Shown in pieces: positions 22,741-35,202 of a stretch of 64,000 bases of DNA. Each line of letters starts with the position of its first letter. Position 1 is the stretch's first letter. Source of the DNA: Brasenia schreberi (taxonomy: Eukaryota; Streptophyta; Magnoliopsida; Nymphaeales; Cabombaceae). The notes under the pieces are model-generated. The model was given only the letters and a program-made list of their open reading frames with translations. It did not search any database and had not been told where the DNA came from. The stretch lies in assembly GCA_036023115.1 (NCBI GenBank), contig JAYKKT010000086.1:12911501-12975500 (forward strand), in the 5' to 3' direction. A program made the position numbers and the translations under genes.

Positions 22741-23456
22741 ACAGACATGTCAGAAGTGGACAAAATCTAGTTCCCTTCCTCACACACAATATATATTATG
22801 AATATGATAAATGTCCAAGACGATCCTATGATTATGCTTAGATTAATGTCATTCAAGTTAACTGACACCCACAATATGAGTTCAAACTGGATGGATACTT
22901 TTTAGACAACAACAACAAATTCTGAATTTGAGACAGTGCGGTCTGGTATAAGAAATATCATCCTTGAAACTTTGGCATCACATATTGTATACAAAATTTA
23001 TGTTCTAGGAACCCTCTACTTATACCAAATCTTCCTAATTTATTGAAAGTAAATAAAAACTAAGTCAAGAGTTACTTGCCTCTTATTCAGTTTCCTTTTA
23101 TGCATTGTGAGCCCAAATCGAGTTATTTTCACAATGGCCTTCTTACCCCAACGAGCAAGAGTCAGTTCTTATGCTACAAAATTCCTTTCTAATAAGGAGA
23201 AAAATACCTACATACTTTGAATTGTGAGCATGAAAGGAGTTTCTAGTCCTATTGGTTTTGGTCTTAACTGGATTTGGCTCTCTAAATGAAACTTGGGTCT
23301 CTAAATGAACAATGGATCTAAAATGGATATGAATCTCTAAATAGATATGGATAGAATCAATCCTAAGAAAATAATGACCTAATTAATAATTATACAATAA
23401 ATAGAATATGCATCTAATTATAAAGTATTAAGATGCAAAAAATCTTAATATGTAGA
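22741..23456. other. no gene firmly recognised
   Basis: A minus-strand stretch near 23090-23180 reads LARWGKKAIVKITRFGL and could be another exon of the fragment to its left. The rest is AT-rich sequence flanking the solo LTR. Confidence 0.3.
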
Positions 23457-23936
23457 TGTAAACACCAAAAAAAATAAAATAAAATAAAATCTTTTCATCT
23501 TTTAGAAATTCTGTAGTTTTTTGGCAACTTTGGGTCTTTTAAAGGTTTTTCAAATAAAGATAGCTTCAATAAATTCATTCTCGTTCTAAAATTTTATAGC
23601 AAGCTCAAAATAATGATATATTGCATCCCTCTCGAAAAAAATTCAATTTGGACAAAATTACACAAAAATGACTATTTTGCCCTCATGACCAAATTGACAG
23701 GATTATGTCTTTTTAAATGATTGCCTTTAAAGAATGGATGATTTCAAACAATTCTTTTTATATAAATAAATGAAAAAGATAACATTGGGATTCAAACCCA
23801 AAAATGTTTGTAAATTTATAAATTTATGAAATTCCAAAACTCGTGATATTCAAAAAGAAATTAAATTAAAATTAGACCTCAAAAATTCGCCCGGTCAAGA
23901 ATAGTCTCATTCCGAGATCTGATACCAAGGGTTAAA

Positions 23937-24050
23937 GTGGTTTCATACCCTACTCCCGTTAAAGTGGTTAAAGTGGCTCGATACCCTACACCCATTGAAG
24001 TGGTTAAAGTGATTTGATATCCTACACCCGTTTAAAGTGGTTAAATGGTC
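23937..24050 (+). repeat. minisatellite of about 37 bp in the LTR U3, about three units
   Basis: Units of the type GATACCCTACACCC...AAGTGGTTAAAGTGG repeat three times. The equivalent stretch in the inverted copy, 62520-62695, has four to five units, so the array length varies between LTR copies. Confidence 0.8.
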
Positions 24051-24354
24051 AAGGTTGTTATAAACTAACTCACGGAGCAAAAGTAGGTCACCATTGCAAA
24101 CAAAAACTGGGAATGAAACCCAATATTTTAAAAAAATAATATTTAAAGATTTTATTAAATTTGATGTTTTAAATATGAAAATAATTTTAAAGAAAGTGTT
24201 TGAAACCATACTTATCATATATAAAATTCGGACCGAAAGGAGGCAAATTCCCCAAAAAGAGGATATGGCATGATTTAAAAAGGGAACGACCAAACACCTG
24301 TCAATTTCGGCACTATTGGGCAATGTAACCTGTCATTTTTAGTTTTAGGTATTA

Positions 24355-24545
24355 AAAAAGAAAGTTGACGCCTAGAAAGGAAAGTCGACGTTAAAGAAAG
24401 GAAAGTCGACGTTAAAGAAAGGAAAGTCGTTCAAGAAAAGAAAGTTAACATTCAAGAAGGAAAGTCGACGCCTAGAAAGGAAAGTCGACGCTGAAGAAGG
24501 AAACGGCGCCTAGAACGGAAGGTCGGCGTCAAGAAAGGAAAGTCA
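24355..24545 (+). repeat. minisatellite of about 21 bp (GGAAAGTCGACG...) in the LTR U3
   Basis: About eight imperfect units of GAAAGGAAAGTCGACGTTAA type. The counterpart in the inverted solo LTR (about 62075-62210) is shorter and more diverged. Confidence 0.85.
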
Positions 24546-24729
24546 GTGTCATCCATGCAAAAGGAAATTGATGCTCAATTCGGCAAGTTGTAATGCTCGA
24601 TTTGTCTAGTAGTGATGTTTAATTTGGTAAGCTACTAAGAGGAAACTTACCAGTTCCAGAGTTTAGCATCAAAGGATTAAGTAACTTACCTTATCAAGCT
24701 TCATCAAATGAGCAGTTGTACTTATCATA

Positions 24730-24875
24730 TCAGACAGAGCAGGTTTTTGGCAAGAAGGGCCACCACTTCACTTACCTTATCCAAGAGAATAAGTTTTTGG
24801 CAAGAAGGGCCAGCACTTCACTTACCTTATCCAAGGGAACCATTTTTGGCAAGAATGACCAACATTCACTTGCCA
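24730..24875 (+). repeat. three tandem TTTTTGGCAAGAAGGGCC units upstream of the LTR TATA box
   Basis: Units of about 55 bp (TTTTTGGCAAGAAGGGCC...CACTTCACTTACCTTATCCAAG) repeat at about 24740, 24795 and 24845, directly upstream of the TATA box at 24944. Related GGCAAG motifs occur at the matching place in the other copy (61010-61130). Such arrays can act as LTR enhancers, but that is inference. Confidence 0.75.
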
Positions 24876-24943
24876 AATGCAACCATCTTCAATAAGGCAA
24901 CTTGCCTTATGAAAATTTGAAGCAAAGAGGCAGCCCTTGGTCT

Positions 24944-24951
24944 ATAAAAGG
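24944..24951 (+). promoter_or_regulatory. LTR TATA box
   Basis: TATAAAAG preceded by CTTGGTC and followed by GGGCTTCAAA. The same block is conserved in the inverted copy at 60977-60984, consistent with the U3/R core promoter of this LTR. Confidence 0.65.
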
Positions 24952-26348
24952 GGCTTCAAAGGGGCTGCAAACCATCAATCTGAATTCAATCGTCCCATCC
25001 ACAAGTCATCCAATCATCTAGCTTCCCACGACCTAGCAAGAGGGAGAGGAAGAGAGAAAGAGAGAGAGAGAGAGAGAGAGGGAGAGAGGAAGAAGAAGGT
25101 GTGCCACTACTAACCATTGATTGTCCTCCAATCTTTCTGCCACAGGTCTATTCTTTCTTTATTTTTTATAAATATATCTCTTTTTCATTAAGCTTTATGG
25201 GGTTGTAACTAAGGAGCTCATATCTCCATTATGATGTGTTAATAAAGGTTCATACGTTGCCCATCTCTCTTTCATTCATATGTTATTTATTATATATTTT
25301 AATTTCGATCCTTTATACTCCATAATATAATATAAGATTATAGACCTCTTAATCCCCCTATGCTCACATGGTAATGAAGATTTTATTTATTTTGAATAGT
25401 TGTAGATTAAATTTTAATTCGAACGAAAACACATACACAAATCTGAAAATCTGAAAACCTGTTTTTTTGCACTCTATATGTATCTGATGAATGAATTTTA
25501 TTTCAATATCTCATGCTCAAAATATTTCAAAACTTTGTATATCTAATCTACATAGACTAACACACTTTTAATAAATTTTTTAAGAATTTTAGGCTTGCAA
25601 AAGATCACCAATAAAATCTGAGAAGTTTTATTAAAATCGAAATAGATTCTTAAAAACCAAAGGTTCCTGCAATAGAGGTTGAATTATTATCCAATATCTT
25701 TGTATACAGTGAACTAATTTGATTGAAAATGACTCATTGGAAAGATGAAATCCATAGCTTTCTAATAAGACCAATTTCATAGAAATCGGAGGTCTGATCA
25801 TAAAAATACAATAGTTTTTCTAAACCTCTGACTTTTTAGCACAAGTTTGTCCCGAGAGCCTGAGTGGGGTATATTTTCAGAATTAATTATATAAATATAC
25901 AATACATAAAATGAAAATATTTTCTGAATCTTTACATTAGAATCTATTTTTTGTAAAATTTTCACAATTTTGAGAAATTCAAAACTATTATAAAAAAATC
26001 AGAGACGAGTCGCTAAAAATAGAACCAATTTATGTTTTTCAAGACTTGGGATGTTTTTAAGTTAAGAAGTTAAAATCACAATTTTGTCAGACCTTTGAAA
26101 TTAGATTTTTTTTCTTGAAAACTTATTGGATCTCGAACGATTTTCAAAGCGTCTAGGCTGACCCTTGAGCATCAGTTCAATAAGGCTTACGATGAAAAAA
26201 ATTCACTTGTCCATAATTGCTACACAAAGTCAGAAAATCAACTTTGTTAGCTTGAGTAAACTAACTGGCATGCTCACGCACACGACGTAGTTCGGAAATT
26301 TCATTTCAAATCTTCACATAGATTTCGAAATAAAAATTCATATCTACA

Positions 26349-27796
26349 GTAAAAAATCCTGATTTGCAGAAATACTAAAATACAAAAAATCCTGATATGT
26401 AGCGTGCCTGAATTTTAAATATTTTTATACAATCAAATGCGCATGAAATTTAAAGAAAACCTATGCAAGGGGATGCAAGAATAGGATCTTCTACATGCAT
26501 GAATTAAATCAAATGTAAAAATTAATTCTAACCTAACTAATAATTAAACTATGAACGTAAGAACAAAACTAAAGAATAAAGATATAAGATGATTTAAAAG
26601 GGATTGATGCAATGGCTAGAGAATTTAATGGATGCTTAGAACCTAATTAATGACAATCAAAATGTATGGATTAAAGGACCAGACATGGTTGATACGAATA
26701 TGCATACTATGAAGAATCAATGCTACTAAGATATGGTCATAATACAAAGGAATTAAATAGGGTGTGTCAAACAACAACAATCCTTCTTGACAAGCTTTCC
26801 CTTGATGATGGGCTGATTTATTGAGCAATAATGTTAACTTGAATATGTCGTGGGTCTAGGTGAGTCTCTCCTTGGTGGTGTCTCACAACAGCAAATACAC
26901 ACTAAAATATAAAGAAGAAAAAGAGAGGAGGGAGAAGGAGACGACTTGAAAATATTATTGTTGCTTGGTAATGAGGAAGAGATTGGCGAGATGAGAAATA
27001 GATACAATGGGAGGCCAAGGGGCCTATTTATAGAGGAGATCCAGCCCCTTAGACATAAAAATCAACGAGATTTTGATCCCTACAAAATCTCTAACAATTC
27101 CAAAAGGATAAAACTTAAAGATTTGAAATAATCCTTTTTCAATTTTAAGACCACATGTAACTAAAAGGCTTCAATTTTGGCTTGATGGCTGGATGAAATG
27201 GCTAATTCCCACATGGCTTGAGGGATTTGAGTGGCTCGACTTGGTTTGAGGCTTGACATGGCTCATGGCTTGTCTGGGTGTTATGATTCCTACTTGAGTG
27301 CTTGTTTTGACTTGAAACCTTGATGAAGTTTGATATTCATAGTCTTGAAATATCAAAGTGGAATGACCCATTGTGGCTTGATGTGAACTAATTTCAATGA
27401 GGTTTTAAGGTAGGTTTAGTTTGACTCAAAATTGAATTTTTAATATAATGCTTCCTTAAGTAATTTGACTCAAAATGAATTTCTAGTACTATAGGCTTGG
27501 GTCACCTAGAACTAATGTGGACCCGATAGGCTTGGGTCACCTAATCTAGGTTCAAATAAGACGTAAGCTTAATTGAGTCTAAGGCTTGAGCCATGTACAT
27601 AAATATATAATAAACATTTTAAATAAAGACTCTTTCTGTTTTGTTTTTCAAACATAAATATAAATATAAAACATTTTAGAAAAATGTTAGTAACAAGAGC
27701 AAAAGGAGAGTATGTGTTCCAGAAAATTTGGCTTTTCCTATATATTTATATATCTAATAATATACAAAATATACAGTTTTTATGAAAAATTATCCC

Positions 27797-27800
<4 letters not shown>
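26349..27800. other. no gene recognised; possible further LTR in minus orientation
   Basis: A minus-strand CTATAAATA box near 27026 and an end-like GGGTGTTTACA at 28404-28414 suggest another LTR of related type in reverse orientation. I could not find its left end or a matching duplication. Confidence 0.35.

Positions 27801-27806
<6 letters not shown>

Positions 27807-27873
<67 letters not shown>
27807..27873. repeat. (TA)n microsatellite
   Basis: An uninterrupted TA run of about 33 repeats. Confidence 0.95.
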
Positions 27874-27875
<2 letters not shown>

Positions 27876-28974
27876 AAATCATCATTTTTGTAAATATGTA
27901 TATATATATGTATTTGGTACTCGATGTGTATAAACTTATATATACATGTATGTTTTGAAATTCTTATACATAATAAATATAAAACCATATTATATTAAAT
28001 ATTTAATATAAATAAATTTTCTTTTAATAAAATCTCATGAACAAATAAAATAAAAATAGGTTTTTGCTTTTTGGCTTACAAGGGCTTTTTTTGTGTAAAA
28101 AGAGTGTAATTGACCCAAAATTTTTAAATGAAGTTCATTTAAACTTAGAAACACCTCAAGAAGGGTAGAGTACTGGCCATGGTCAACCCACTTCATGGAA
28201 TAAATTTTGGTTAAACCTGCTTTACCATCTTGATTTAAAAGCCTTCGAAATTCCTCATTTTCTTCTTCTCTCATCCAAAATATTTTTGTTTCTCCTTCAT
28301 GTCAGCTCTAATTTTTATAAAATCCAAGACTCTAGGTTTCACCCTATGCACCTTGAAATTAGTCAAAAATAATTTTAAGAAACTATTTTTCTATGAAAAT
28401 TTTGGGTGTTTACATATATGCACATCCTAATGTAAGTACTATTGTCACTAACTTTTTTATATTTCTAGAGAAACAAAGATAGATGCTCATATTTTAGAAA
28501 AAGCAAATTAAGCTAAATGCCAACCGATAAAAATTGTCCACACAATAATAAGAGCTGATATGGGCATGGTCGACCCACGCACTCACATTTCATTTCATCC
28601 ATTGCAAATACATGTCCTTGCTGATGAGGAGGTTCCACAGCCGCACTTCTAGCACCTAAAGGAACTCCCTTTGAAGTCCTTATTATGTATCAATCTAGCA
28701 AAGTGTGACACATCACATGTTATTGAAGGTTGATATGGGCAATACTTTCAGTTAGGCCCTGTTTCGTCATAGTTATAACATGTGAACTCCCCTTTCACTT
28801 GAGATCTAGTTTCATATTCTATGTGGGAGTTCCTCAACTCTAAATTTGTTGTCTTATATCTCTTCAAGTCATTTTGCCCACCAGTGCTATTGTTTGGGGT
28901 CCGCTTTTCATTATATAGCTATTGTTGAAGCACTTATCAGTGTTTCGGAGAAATTCTTAGTTATAGATGGTTAG
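27874..28974. other. no gene recognised
   Basis: AT-rich sequence ending at the MITE duplication. It includes GGGTGTTTACA at 28404-28414, identical to the terminal bases of the solo LTR at 63151. Confidence 0.35.
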
Positions 28975-28982
28975 AGCTAGCC

Positions 28983-29160
28983 ACAGTGGCAGATACAGAA
29001 ACTTATTTTGGGTAGGACGGACTTCATGTTGGGGTGGGGTGGGGTGGGCTTTAAAAATTTTAAAATTTTTCAAAAATTTCAATTATACATAATTGAAATT
29101 TTAAAGAATTCGGGTGGGTTGTTGCCTCGCGCACCTCACCACAATGTGGATCTGCCATTG
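28983..29160. mobile_element. hAT-type MITE, 178 bp
   Basis: The 8-bp duplication AGCTAGCC lies on both sides (28975-28982 and 29161-29168). The inner ends are inverted repeats: ACAGTGGCAGATACAG on the left, and CAATGGCAGATCCAC on the reverse complement of the right. Length, 8-bp duplication and end sequence fit a non-autonomous hAT element. It has no coding capacity and would need a transposase in trans. Confidence 0.85.
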
Positions 29161-29168
29161 AGCTAGCC

Positions 29169-30902
29169 TATGGATGAATATCTTCTCCTTAACTTCAACT
29201 TATAACACTAACTGCGCAACAAGGAGATGTTCAATCATGTAGTAGAAAGCAAGGATTTACGTTCTACTTTTATTGGCTTCATCTAATTACCATTGTCACA
29301 AATAGCTGTCGGAAATGACTTTCTGAATGGTGACTTAAAGTTTATATGGAGTAGCCTGTCAATTTGCATCATGCATATCCGGAATGTTATGTAAATTGAA
29401 CAGATAAAACTATGGTTTCAAACAAATATGACATCCGGAATGTTATGTAAATAGAACATACACATTCATGGTTTTAAACAAGCATGCAACACCTCATATC
29501 AGAATTATTTCTAATGTAGATAGTATGTAACATGCAATGCCTTATGCGGACTATGACAAATATATCTTTCACTATGTGTCGATTTTATACATTTTTGCAC
29601 TAACACATATGCAGGTCAAGTGGACGTACTTCATATGATGGCTGCATGAACAAGACGGTTTATTAGCAAGACGATTTATCGAGGAGTTACTTTTTTCTAG
29701 TGTCATGTGTTGTTAGGCACTGTTATCTTCGTGTTCTTCGAGAAGCTGTTATTTATTGATATAAGTTGTTTGATGAGTCGTTCAAGATACATTTTGTCAC
29801 TTGAAATAATATCAGCTTGTCGCCTTTGAGGCTCTATGTGCCCATCTTGTTTATGACATTTAAAGATGAACAAGAATTGATTTCAGTTTTTATGCCCTGA
29901 AATATTGTTGTTCATTTCATCAAAAAACATTTGTACAATTTTTGATTGATCAGTAGAAAGGTTCAGAATGATAACTTCCATTTATAAGTGGCTATAAGGC
30001 CAACATCACAACGGGCATGAAATAAGGAAGGAGGGACCCCTTCCATATTGCATGCATCGTTCCTTTTTAAATAAAATATTTTCATGAGTTACTATTTTAC
30101 AGAAGAAACCAAAAGAGGCAACACAAGCACGGATCCGTTTCATTTGGCTGAAACTCACATCCGAGGAAGGAAAAGATGAGTAAGATTAAATAGAAAGGAA
30201 AGAGAGTTACAGAAATATGAACGAACAATCTCTCTCTGTACTCTCTGAAAGTTTGCTTTCTTGCGAAAACTCCTCGAGGAAGTCGTGTCACTTGATCGAA
30301 AGCCTAACGGCGATACTCTGCTGCACATCAACAAAGAAAATACAACACAGAAACCTGCTAAACTATTCGTTAGGTGTACTTTTATTCGAAACATATAGTG
30401 TGCTTGAAGTTTCAGACTGGATGCAGTTGTAGCACCCTAATTCTGAAACAATGACAGTTTCAATATTGCATTAAGCTTAAGAAGATACTAAAGAATATAT
30501 AGAGCATTGATTTTAGTATTAGATTACGGTCAAAGAGGAACTTCTACAACTACTATACCAGACTCCACTGTCTTAAATTCAGGATCTGTTGGTGTGCTGC
30601 GCAACAAGTATCCATCCAGTTTGAAGCTAAGCATAATCATGGGATCGTCTTGGGAATTTACCATATTCATAATAGGTTAGTACTAGAATATAAGATAACG
30701 AAACCATGTAATATATATTTCTTCATGTAACCCCTCAAACTCACGTGATGCAATCAGGATCATTGCAAGGTTGAAAACGAATATTTTGAACGCATGAAGA
30801 AACTAAAATGCACGCTAAGGTAAGAATTGAACAAAATCTGTGTGTGTGTATGAGAGAGAGGAGTCTTCTAACCTGATTAGCCCTTGAGGGATGGATTAAA
30901 GA
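29169..30902. other. no gene recognised
   Basis: An ATCCGGAATGTTATGTAAAT motif occurs at about 29378 and 29432. The open frame at 30217-30432 (plus) has no family match I know. Confidence 0.35.
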
Positions 30903-31000
30903 AGGGACTAAAGGCCCTATTTGTAGTGTTTCTAAAGCCAAAGTTGATAAACACAAATCTAAAGAAGATACAATCAAATATAAATTTAGATAAATCTATT
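30903..31000 (+). repeat. dispersed repeat, copy 2
   Basis: Direct repeat of 20216-20316 (GGGACTAAAGGCCCTA...GTGTTTCTAAAGCCAAAG). It lies just outside the gypsy 3' LTR. Confidence 0.6.
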
Positions 31001-31084
31001 AGTCATTTATTTAAACGTCGTGGGAGTCATAAAGATAGTAAAATCAAGTCACCCATCATGGTGCCTCATAAATCTCCAAGCCTT

Positions 31085-31689
31085 ATTGATGTGCACCGGC
31101 TTTGTTGAAGCAATCCGCCACGAATCCACGATAAGGATCACGCCCAAAACTCGCCACTAAGCCTCACACAAGACTTAGATAAGAGAAACAAGGGACAAGA
31201 AGGGCTTAGGAAGGAACCTTACTTGAAACTTGTAGAACTTCTATTAACTTCAAGAATAATTGAACAAGATGATGTCCAACACCAGCCCAAAGGGGGTATT
31301 TATATGGTTGGACAGGCCTTGTATAAGGAAACCTGGTCCGGGGAGATTTGGAAAGTTTTCAATGATCATCAGCTACGGTTTTCTTTTTACAAAACTTACT
31401 AAATATATCCCTCATACTGGAAATAACAAAGGAAATACCTTACTAGCAATAAGGGCCTTATTATAGGCAAGAAATAAAGAAAAAAACATGGGCATGACCT
31501 AACCTAGACTACTTGGGTTTAAGCCAAGTAATGCAATTTATATAGACTTGACTCATGACAATTTTAGAATGTTTGGGAGTGTCTTCAATTGCATGAAGTT
31601 CGCCACTGGAATAGTAATGAATGACTTCAACTTCAATTGGATGAAGGCATGCCAAATTATGAAAGGTAGGGTTCCATCCTGGTGTTACA
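31085..31689 (-). repeat. gypsy 3' LTR
   Basis: About 600 bp, read on the minus strand from TGTAACACCAGGATGG (31689) to GGTGCAC. It aligns along its length to the 5' LTR at 36501-37103 with scattered differences and small gaps. The outer limit is uncertain by about 10 bp. Confidence 0.82.
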
Positions 31690-31716
31690 CCTGTTTTGGA
31701 TTTGGTCAGGGGCCAT

Positions 31717-33320
31717 TCAACTCATTATCATTGATCTTGGCCAACACTTGGAATGGCCCATCTCCTCTTGGTTGAAGCTTGGATTTCCTTTGTGAAGGAA
31801 ATCTCTCTTTCTCATGTGCACCCGGACCCAATCTCCGGGGTTCAAACACCACCTTCCTCCTCTTCCTTTGTTGCCTTGCCTAACATAGCTTTTAGTCTTC
31901 TTCTCAATTTGAGCCTTGACTTGTTCGTGTAACTTCCTCACAAATTCGACTTTAGCCCTGCCATCTTATGCTTTAAAATTGAAGAGTTAGGCAATGGCAA
32001 TAAATCAAGAGGAGTGAGAGGATTAAATCCATAAACAACCTCAAAGGAGAATATTGAGTGAAGTACTATGAACAGCCCTATTATAAGCAAATTCCACATG
32101 AGGCAAACACTCCTCCCAAGACTTAATGTTCTTCTTTATTACAGCCCTAAGAAGGGAAGAAAGTGTCCTATTAACTACCTCAGTTTGCCCATCAGTTTGG
32201 GGATGGCAAGTAGTGGAGAAAAGAAGCTTTGTACTCCAGCTTACCCCATAAAGTCCTCCAAAAGTGACTTAAGAACTTTGTGTCACGATCCGAAACAATA
32301 CTTCTTGGAAGGCCATGAAGCCTTACCACTTCTTTGAAGAACAATTCAAGCAACATGACAAGCATCATCAACTTTTTTACATGGTATAAAATGTGCCATT
32401 TTAGAAAACCTATCCACCACCACAAAAAGTTGAATCCTTACCATTCTTTGTCTCTAGGTAGTCCTACAACAAAATCCATTGACAAATCTATCCAAGGAAA
32501 ATTCAGGAATAGGCAAAGGAGTATAAAGTCCATGAGGCATTACTTTAGATTTAGACTTTTACAAACAATGCATTATCACAAAACTTTTGCACATCATGTT
32601 TCATGTGTGGCCAATGAAAATGTTTCATGCAACATGTCTAAAGTCTTTTGAACCCCAAAAATGCCCCGTTAGTCCCCCCTTCATGCGTTTCCCTCACAAA
32701 CAACTACTCTCTTATAGAACTTTTGGGCACACATAATCTCTTTTCTTTAAACAAAAACCCTTGGTGCCTAAAATACCCATTTTGAGCCCAATGCAAACAA
32801 TTAGCATAGATATGGGAAAAAATCTTTATCATTGCTCTATACAATTCTTTAATGCATTCAAGCCCAAACAATTTTGTTTCAAGGGTAGAAAGTAAGGTAT
32901 ACCTTCTTGACAAGTGCATGCCGCCACTATACATTGGCCTTACCTTCTTGTGCTTGATCACATATGGGAATTGTTCAAGAAACTCAACCCGGCTTGGCAT
33001 GCCTCTTATTCAAGCTTTCCTTGTCCTTTCAAGTACTTTAAGGACTATGATCACTATGGATAACAAACTCTTTGGGCAAAAGATAATGTTGCCATGTTTG
33101 TAAAGCTCTCAACTAAGGCATTACAATTCCTTATCATATGTGGGGTAATTAAGGGACAACAGGCACTTATTCAATTTCTCACTAAAATAGGCAATAGGAT
33201 GCCCTCTCTTACATTAAGCAGCTACTACACCAACATTAGGATGCATCACGATTCAATTTCAAAGGATTTAGAAAAATTAGGCAAAGCTAGTATGGTGCAT
33301 GTGTTAAGCTTTCTCCTTTA
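31717..33320 (-). pseudogene. gypsy RNase H/integrase region
   Basis: Integrase inserts the element DNA into the host. Minus-strand pieces include the end of RNase H (VEFLEQFPYVIKHKKVRP, about 32980; LSRRYTLLSTLETKL, about 32910), the linker GFLFKEKRLCVPKSSIRE (about 32750), the integrase core with [20 protein letters not shown] and [15 protein letters not shown] (about 32280-32350), and the C-terminal domain with PGDWVRVHMRKRDF (about 31830). The motifs match a widespread plant gypsy family. Frames shift between all pieces. Confidence 0.85.
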
Positions 33321-33524
33321 GGACAGCAAATGCTTTGCTCTTGTTTCTCCCCTCATTTAAACACAACATTGCTTCTTGACTAATTTGGCATTTAGAGGTG
33401 CAGCCAATGATACTAAAGTATCCTTAACAAACCTCCTATACGTAAACTAGCTAAGCCCATGAAAGCTCGACTCTCTTACACTCAACTAGCTCTTTTGGGA
33501 GTCGGCCACGTTCTTGGATTGCTT

Positions 33525-34160
33525 TTATTTTCTCTTTATCAACATACACTCACTAGAATTAACCATAAAACTCAAAAATACAATATGATTGGTACAAAAA
33601 TGACACTTTTTTAAGTTGGCAGAGAGCTTTTGTTCCCGTGGGATTTCAAAAACACTATAGAGGTGTCCTAGGTGCTCTTCAATGCTATGACTATACACAA
33701 GAATATCATCAAAGTAAACTGCAACAAATTTTCCATTGATCGGTCTAAAAACATGATTCATGAGATGCATAAAGGTGCTAGGAGCATTCGTGAGACCAAA
33801 TGGCATAAGAAGCCACTCATACATACCAAATTTGGTTTTTAAGGCGGTCTTCCATTCGTCTCCTTCTCTCATGTGGATTTGATAATACCCACTTTTTAAG
33901 TCGACCTTAGAAAAGATAGAAGCACCATGTAATTCATCCAACGTCATTAAGACAAGGAATAGGATACCGATATTTGATGATAATCTCGTTGATGGCTCTG
34001 TTGTCCACGGACATTCGCATCATACCATTTTTCTTTGGTACCAAAAGTCTCGGTACCGCACAAGGGCTCATAGACTCTCGTACTACTCCTTTGCTAAGTA
34101 GATCATCAACTTGCCATCATAGTTCATTGGCTTCTTGCAGGGTACAATGATAGGTTGGTC
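33525..34160 (-). pseudogene. gypsy reverse transcriptase
   Basis: The open piece 33525-33947 shows [54 protein letters not shown] and the catalytic [10 protein letters not shown] (the family norm is YFDD), then [11 protein letters not shown]. Upstream, to about 34160, the conserved start ([17 protein letters not shown], near 34010) is readable but broken. All catalytic aspartates seem kept in this piece, though the polyprotein as a whole is dead. Confidence 0.87.
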
Positions 34161-34561
34161 GATTAGGTAAGGGAGCTTTGAGAATAAGATCAATTTGTTG
34201 TTCGATTCCTCAGAATGGAGGAAGACCAGTAGGAAATTCTTCTTGAAAAACATCTACAAATTCATTAAGTAATGCCTAAACTAGTTTAGGCCAGGGGTAG
34301 TGGAGATGGCTAGGGATGCTTGGGCTACTAAGAGGAAAAAAGGGTGGAGGTGTAACACGTATTTAAGGCTTGAGAGTGAGAAACAAAAAAGCTTTCTTTA
34401 GGGCAATTTTGGTCTTTAGATAAGGGAATCTTGTGACCGAGAGTACTAGGTAGAAGATGGATGTCTTTAGGACTAAGATGTACAAGGACAATATTCGTTC
34501 TATGGTGAGAGAAAGAATAAGTATTTCAGAAACCATCATGTCTAATTTTTCGATCAAATTA

Positions 34562-35200
34562 TCACGGACGACCGAAGAGTAAATGACAAGCTTCCATTAG
34601 AATTACATCACAAATGATTTTGTCCCTATAGTTCTTACCAAGAGTGAAAAAAATTCTAACTTGGATGTTCACTTGGACTTCACTCTTGTTACTCAACCAT
34701 TGAAGCTTATAAGGATGGGATGAGGAATAAGTGTAAAGTTGAGTTTTCTTACCATTTCTGCAAAGGCAACATTTACACAACTTCCTTCGTCTATGATGAG
34801 AGAACGTACTTTACCGAGCATTGTACATCGGAAGTGGAAGATGCACTCCCTTTGTTCTTCATTTGGCATCGTGTGGGTGGTAAGGATTCATCGTACGACC
34901 AAGAGTTCTCCTTTATTAGCATATTCTTCATCCACCTCTTTTGTGACTTATCCCTGTGATCCGCTAATTCATCTCAATCTCTGGTATTCCGGGGTCAGCG
35001 AAAGAAGTGGCGAGGGCAGAGGGTTTGAAATGAGTGCGCTCCTCCACCCACTCATAATGGATAGTCTGTTCATACACCACTAGTTGTGGCACCACTTCTT
35101 TCTCGACCACAAAGACTAGTCCATCTACAATGCCATCACGGGGGTTGGAGGGCTCTTTTTCATCTGCACTTTCCACATCCTCATAAGATCCTCTGAGAAC
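34562..35200 (-). pseudogene. gypsy protease and gag/protease linker
   Basis: The piece at 34562-34780 reads PYKLQWLSNKSEVQVNIQVRI-like sequence, then IICDVILMEACHLLFGRP, typical of the retropepsin region before RT. Upstream, 34964-35203 begins with MVLRGSYEDVESADEKEP, typical of the acidic linker after the zinc knuckle. The frame is broken between them. Confidence 0.75.
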
Positions 35201-35202
35201 CA

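Larger units (their letters stand above)
23457..26348 (+). repeat. long solo LTR, copy 1 (2.9 kb)
   Basis: The sequence starts TGTAAACACC at 23457 and ends ATATCTACA at 26348. Near-matching 5-bp duplications flank it: GTAGA (23452-23456) and GTAAA (26349-26353). It is homologous over its length, in opposite orientation, to 59673-63151. The U3 region carries two minisatellites, a TATAAAAG promoter box lies at 24944 and a (GA)n tract near 25054-25083. No internal retrotransposon region adjoins it, so it is a solo LTR left by recombination. The family is probably Ty3/gypsy by LTR length, but no coding region is here to prove it. Confidence 0.82.

Noticed and set aside
24708..24920. Open frame with repeated FLARRATTSLTL-like peptide
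   Set aside because: It reads through the LTR U3 repeats upstream of the TATA box and has no conserved counterpart in copy 2.
27746..27988. Open frame over (TA)n giving poly Ile-Tyr peptide
   Set aside because: It is a direct product of the TA microsatellite; the same artefact appears at 56666-56953 and 58234-58615.
23457..28414. One 5-kb LTR or element bounded by TGTAAACACC and GGTGTTTACA
   Set aside because: The homologous copy at 59673-63151 shows the LTR ends at TCTACA, so the element stops at 26348. Sequence after 28414 does not match the duplication at 23452.
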